A stretch of DNA of 64,000 nt, from positions 62,001-126,000 of the forward strand of contig NZ_VSRY01000091.1 in the NCBI RefSeq assembly GCF_008271805.1. The letters are read 5' to 3'. A program made the translations under genes and the position numbers. Below the pieces are notes generated by a model. It searched no databases, had not been told where the DNA came from, and worked only from the letters and a program-made list of their open reading frames with translations. Source of the DNA: Streptomyces sp. TRM49041. GTDB lineage: Bacteria > Actinomycetota > Actinomycetes > Streptomycetales > Streptomycetaceae. Shown piece after piece: positions 60,445 through 64,000 of the stretch. Positions within the stretch are counted from its first letter, which is position 1; every line of letters begins with the position of its first letter.

Positions 60445-60483
60445 GACCCAGCCCCCGGACCCAGCCCGCGGACTCAGCCTGCG
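60445..60483. repeat. 3 x 13-bp tandem repeat over the trkA stop
   Basis: GACCCAGCCCCCG, GACCCAGCCCGCG, GACTCAGCCTGCG; the third contains TCA at 60474-60476, the minus-strand TGA stop of the TrkA gene. Confidence 0.88.
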
Positions 60484-61151
60484 GCGTCCTCGCGGCGGAC
60501 CGACAGCAGGTCCTCCAGCTGCTCCTCACGTGCCTGGGCCGCGACGAACAGCAGCTCGTCACCGGCCTCCAGGGTCTCCTGCGGGCTCGGAGTGAGGACC
60601 CGCGAGCCGCGGATGATCGTGACCAGCGAGGTGTCCTCCGGCCACGCCACGTCCCCCACGCGCGTACCGGCCATCGCCGACTCCGGCGGCAGGGTGAGCT
60701 CGACCAGGTTCGCGTCGCCGTGGCTGAAGCGCAGCAGCCGCACCAGGTCGCCGACGCTCACCGCCTCCTCCACGAGCGCCGACATCAGACGCGGCGTCGA
60801 CACCGCGACGTCCACGCCCCACGCCTCGGTGAACAGCCACTCGTTCTTCGGGTTGTTGACCCGGGCGACGACCCGGGGCACCCCGTACTCGGTCTTCGCC
60901 AGCAGCGACACGACGAGGTTCACCTTGTCGTCGCCCGTCGCCGCGATGACCACGTGGCACCGCTGCAGCGCCGCCTCGTCCAGGGACGTGATCTCACAGG
61001 CGTCGGCCAGCAGCCACTCGGCCTGCGGCACCCGCTCCACCGAGATGGCGGTCGGTGCCTTGTCGATCAGCAGCACCTCGTGCCCGTTCTCCAGCAGCTC
61101 TCCCGCGATGGAACGACCCACCGCGCCCGCGCCGGCGATGGCGACACGCAT
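60474..61151 (-). CDS. trkA: TrkA-type potassium regulatory protein (second of pair)
   Basis: 225 aa. RCK_N Rossmann domain (MRVAIAGAGAVGRSIAGELLENGHEVLLID, GxGxxG) and an RCK_C/TrkA_C domain from about 135 (NLVELTLPPESAMAGTRVGDVAWPEDTSLVTIIRG). Cytoplasmic NAD(H)/nucleotide-binding gating subunit for a K+ transporter. Its start overlaps the stop of the first trkA gene by one base. The pair resembles mycobacterial CeoB/CeoC. Confidence 0.93.
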   Translation of the reverse strand: MRVAIAGAGAVGRSIAGELLENGHEVLLIDKAPTAISVERVPQAEWLLADACEITSLDEAALQRCHVVIAATGDDKVNLVVSLLAKTEYGVPRVVARVNNPKNEWLFTEAWGVDVAVSTPRLMSALVEEAVSVGDLVRLLRFSHGDANLVELTLPPESAMAGTRVGDVAWPEDTSLVTIIRGSRVLTPSPQETLEAGDELLFVAAQAREEQLEDLLSVRREDAAG

Positions 61152-61819
61152 CAGTGACCGCTCCCCTCGGGGCCGTGGGCGAAGGCCGCCTCGACCTTCT
61201 CGACCTCGTCCGTCCGCATCATCACGTGCACCAGATCGCCCTCCTGCAGCACCGTCTGCGAGGTCGGCAGAACCGCCTCGCCCAACCGGGTCAGGAACGC
61301 CACACGCACGCCGGTCTCCTCCTGGAGCCTGCTCACCTTGTGGCCGATCCAGTCAGGGGACGTGTGCACCTCCGCGAGCTGCACGCCGCCGCTCGGATCC
61401 CGCCACAGCTCCTCGGAGCCGGACGGCAGCAGCCGCCGCAGCATCTGGTCGGCGGTCCACCGGACGGTGGCGACCGTGGGGATGCCCAGGCGCTGGTACA
61501 CCTCGGCGCGCCGGGGGTCGTAGATGCGGGCCGCGACGTGGTCGATACCGAACATCTCGCGGGCCACGCGCGCCGCGATGATGTTGGAGTTGTCGCCACT
61601 GCTCACCGCCGCGAACGCCCCGGCCTCCTCGATCCCCGCCTCGCGCAAGGTGTCCTGGTCATAGCCCACCCCGGTGACCCGGCGTCCGCCGAAGCCGGAG
61701 CCGAGGCGCCGGAAGGCCGTGGGGTCCTGGTCGACGACGGCGACCGTGTGCCCCTGCTGCTCCAGGGTCTGCGCCAGCTCCGCCCCGACGCGGCCGCAGC
61801 CCATGATCACAATATGCAC
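61151..61819 (-). CDS. trkA: TrkA-type potassium regulatory protein (first of pair)
   Basis: 222 aa, GTG start at 61819. RCK_N domain (MHIVIMGCGRVGAELAQTLEQQGHTVAVVDQD) and RCK_C domain (VQLAEVHTSPDWIGHKVSRLQEETGVRVAFLTRLG). Likely forms a heteromeric gating ring with the next gene's product. Divergent from the KimA-like permease gene across 207 bases, which suggests the ring gates or is co-regulated with that transporter. Confidence 0.93.
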   Translation of the reverse strand: MHIVIMGCGRVGAELAQTLEQQGHTVAVVDQDPTAFRRLGSGFGGRRVTGVGYDQDTLREAGIEEAGAFAAVSSGDNSNIIAARVAREMFGIDHVAARIYDPRRAEVYQRLGIPTVATVRWTADQMLRRLLPSGSEELWRDPSGGVQLAEVHTSPDWIGHKVSRLQEETGVRVAFLTRLGEAVLPTSQTVLQEGDLVHVMMRTDEVEKVEAAFAHGPEGSGH

Positions 61820-62026
61820 GTCCGCCTACCCCGCACTCCTGGTCACCATGCTGACCTGCGAAAACACCCTGCTCACTCTTCTCTCTCACCCTGCGTGCGG
61901 TGCTGTCCCGTCCGAGCTTATGCCCCGCTCGGCCGGTTGCCCCATCCACGTCCGGCACCGGGCGCCGCGTGGCCCCGGTGACCCGCAGGTGTGCCTGGCG
62001 CATTTCGAACGCTTACGATCCTCTGC

Positions 62027-64000
62027 GTGTCCAAACTGACCGACGTGCCCAAGCGGATTCTGATCGGCCGGGCCCTGCGCAGCGACCGGCTCGGGGAAAC
62101 GCTCCTCCCCAAGCGCATCGCGCTCCCCGTCTTCGCCTCCGACCCGCTTTCCTCGGTGGCGTACGCGCCGGGCGAGGTCCTGCTGGTCCTCTCCATCGCG
62201 GGTGCGTCGGCCTACGCCTTCAGCCCCTGGATCGCTGTCGCCGTCGTGATCCTCATGTTCACGGTCGTCGCCTCGTACCGGCAGAACGTCCACGCGTATC
62301 CGAGCGGCGGCGGCGACTACGAGGTCGCGAACACCAACCTCGGCCCCAAGGCCGGGCTCGGCGTGGCGAGCGCGCTGCTCGTCGACTACGTCCTCACCGT
62401 CGCGGTCTCCATCTCCTCCGGCGTCGAGAACCTCGGCTCCGCCATCCCCTTCATCATCGAGCACAAGACGGCGTCCGCGATCGTCATCATCGTGCTGCTG
62501 ACCCTGATGAACCTGCGCGGCGTCAAGGAGTCCGGCCGCCTCTTCGCCATCCCGACGTATGTCTTCGTCTCCGGCGTCTTCGCCCTCATCGCCTGGGGCG
62601 CCTTCCGTGGGCTGGTGCTGGGCGACACCATGCAGGCCCCCACGGCCGACCTGGAGATCAAGGCGGAGCACCAGGGCCTCGCCGGCTTCGCCCTCTTCTT
62701 CCTCCTGCTCCGCGCCTTCTCCTCGGGCTGTGCCGCACTCACCGGCGTCGAGGCGATCAGCAACGGCGTACCGGCCTTCCGCAAGCCGAAGAGCCGGAAC
62801 GCCGCGACGACGCTCGCCCTCATGGGCGGCTTCGCCGTCACCATGTTCTGCGGCATCATCGGCCTCGCCCTCGCCACCGACGTGAAGATGTCGGAGTACC
62901 CGGCGAGAGACCTCCTCCGCGACGGCACCCCGGTCGGCCCCGAGTACACCCAGGAGCCGGTCATCTCGCAGGTCGCGGCCGCCGTCTTCGGCGACGGCAG
63001 CATCATGTTCGTCCTGCTCGCCGCCGCGACCGCGCTGGTCCTGTTCCTGGCCGCGAACACCGCGTACAACGGCTTCCCGCTCCTCGGCTCGATCCTCGCC
63101 CAGGACCGCTACCTGCCGCGCCAGCTGCACACCCGCGGCGACCGGCTCGCCTTCTCCAACGGCATCGTGCTGCTCGCCGGCGCCGCCGCCGTCCTCGTCT
63201 ATGTGTACGGCGCCGACTCGACCCGGCTGATCCAGCTCTACATCGTCGGTGTCTTCGTCTCCTTCACACTCAGCCAGACCGGCATGGTGCGGCACTGGAA
63301 CCGCCACCTGCGCACCGAGACCGACCCCGCCGCGCGGCGTCGCATGATGCGCTCCCGCGTGATCAACACCTTCGGCGCCTTCTTCACCGGCCTGGTCCTC
63401 GTCGTCGTCCTCGTCACCAAGTTCGAGCACGGCGCGTGGGTGTCCCTGGTCGGCATGGCGGTCTTCTATGTGACGATGAGCGCCATCCGCAGGCACTACG
63501 ACCGGGTCTCGGAGGAGCTGGCCGCGCCCGAGGGCCCCAGCGACGACAGTGTCCGCCCCGCCCGTGTCCACTCCATCGTCCTCGTGTCGAAGATCCACCG
63601 GCCGACGCTGCGGGCGGTCGCCTACGCCGAGCTGATGCGTTCGGACAAGCTGGAGGCGCTCAGCATCAACGTCGACCCGGAGGAGACCAAGGCGCTCAAG
63701 GCCGAGTGGGACGAGCGCGGCATCAACGTCCCCCTCAAGATCCTCGACTCCCCGTACCGTGAGATCACCCGCCCGGTCGTCGAGTATGTGAAGAGCCTGC
63801 GCCGCGAGAGCCCGCGCGACGTCGTCAGCGTGATCATCCCCGAGTACGTGGTGGGCCACTGGTACGAGCAGCTCCTCCACAACCAGAGCGCCCTGCGCCT
63901 GAAGGGCCGGCTGCTGTTCACACCCGGCGTCATGGTCACGTCCGTGCCGTACCAGCTGCGCTCCTCCGAGCTGGCGAAGCAGCGCGCGAAAAAGCACCAG
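62027..64000 (+). CDS. APC-superfamily permease, KimA-like potassium transporter (3' end beyond window)
   Basis: At least 658 codons from the GTG at 62027 with no stop before the window ends, so partial. Start VSKLTDVPKRILIGRALRSDRLGETLLPKRIALPVFASDPLSSVAYAP matches the KimA (formerly YdaO) branch of APC permeases. Twelve membrane segments, then a cytoplasmic C-terminal domain from about 500 (VHSIVLVSKIHRPTLRAVAYAELMRSDKLEALSINV). B. subtilis KimA is a high-affinity K+ importer inhibited by c-di-AMP. The divergent trkA pair and nearby kdpDE support a potassium role, but many actinobacterial homologues are annotated only as amino-acid permeases. Confidence 0.9.
   Translation, partial: MSKLTDVPKRILIGRALRSDRLGETLLPKRIALPVFASDPLSSVAYAPGEVLLVLSIAGASAYAFSPWIAVAVVILMFTVVASYRQNVHAYPSGGGDYEVANTNLGPKAGLGVASALLVDYVLTVAVSISSGVENLGSAIPFIIEHKTASAIVIIVLLTLMNLRGVKESGRLFAIPTYVFVSGVFALIAWGAFRGLVLGDTMQAPTADLEIKAEHQGLAGFALFFLLLRAFSSGCAALTGVEAISNGVPAFRKPKSRNAATTLALMGGFAVTMFCGIIGLALATDVKMSEYPARDLLRDGTPVGPEYTQEPVISQVAAAVFGDGSIMFVLLAAATALVLFLAANTAYNGFPLLGSILAQDRYLPRQLHTRGDRLAFSNGIVLLAGAAAVLVYVYGADSTRLIQLYIVGVFVSFTLSQTGMVRHWNRHLRTETDPAARRRMMRSRVINTFGAFFTGLVLVVVLVTKFEHGAWVSLVGMAVFYVTMSAIRRHYDRVSEELAAPEGPSDDSVRPARVHSIVLVSKIHRPTLRAVAYAELMRSDKLEALSINVDPEETKALKAEWDERGINVPLKILDSPYREITRPVVEYVKSLRRESPRDVVSVIIPEYVVGHWYEQLLHNQSALRLKGRLLFTPGVMVTSVPYQLRSSELAKQRAKKHQ

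Noticed and set aside
61886-63997. A ~700-codon minus-strand frame under the KimA-like permease
   Set aside because: Shadow of a clear APC permease; product is repetitive Glu/Asp/Gly sequence without motifs.

Overview
The window is chromosomal DNA of a Streptomyces or very close relative. It is very GC-rich with strong third-position GC bias and uses many GTG and some TTG starts. It carries lineage markers: HrdB with a lysine-repeat N-terminus, a WhiH-like regulator, SepH, a conservon (cvnABCD plus P450), CutRS, actinobacterial DUF3071/3093/3159/3710/4192/4193/5998 proteins, and a DasR box at ptsH. Gene order (whiH-hrdB-parE...parC-M16 pair-M23-ptsH...cutRS-dut-kdpDE-trk) matches what I remember of the core arm of Streptomyces chromosomes. 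No insertion sequence, prophage, CRISPR, tRNA or rRNA was seen, so this is conserved core and not an accessory island.

Layout. 1-10 kb: small conserved protein, RecQ helicase with a phosphoribosyltransferase-like tail, DUF4192 protein (divergent from recQ across a DnaA-box pair), debranching-enzyme-like protein, NUDIX/NrtR-like regulator, ABC ATPase-permease fusion. 10-17 kb: whiH, hrdB, secreted trypsin-like protease, DUF7455 protein, parE. 17-25 kb: DUF485/solute symporter pair, CitA/DcuS-type sensor kinase, CobW GTPase, parC. 25-30 kb: M16 peptidase pair, c-di-AMP riboswitch with a secreted M23 peptidase, GntR regulator, ptsH. 30-36 kb: GNAT/acyl-CoA synthetase fusion, DUF5998, phosphodiesterase-like protein, thymidine kinase. 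36-41 kb: conservon with a CYP157-like P450. 41-49 kb: VOC protein, rhodanese, SepH, MFS/lactone oxidase operon, ferrochelatase, inositol monophosphatase. 49-55 kb: cutRS, DUF4193, an unknown membrane-associated protein, DUF3093, thioesterase, dut, DUF3710. 55-64 kb: kdpDE, OB-fold protein, DUF3159, two TrkA subunits and a KimA-like APC permease that runs off the end.

Functional themes are transcription and development (WhiH, HrdB, SepH), chromosome topology (ParE/ParC, RecQ), envelope sensing (CutRS, conservon, M23 under c-di-AMP control) and potassium homeostasis (KdpDE, TrkA pair, KimA-like permease). I did not find a wholly new multi-gene system. The most unusual signals are: a recurrent pattern of short tandem repeats anchored on stop codons at several unrelated genes; a 46-bp perfect palindrome between the GntR gene and ptsH; a face-to-face DnaA-box pair at recQ; a P450 lacking ExxR; and several uncatalogued operator-like palindromes. 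All functional calls are from reading the sequence and memory of families; no search was run.
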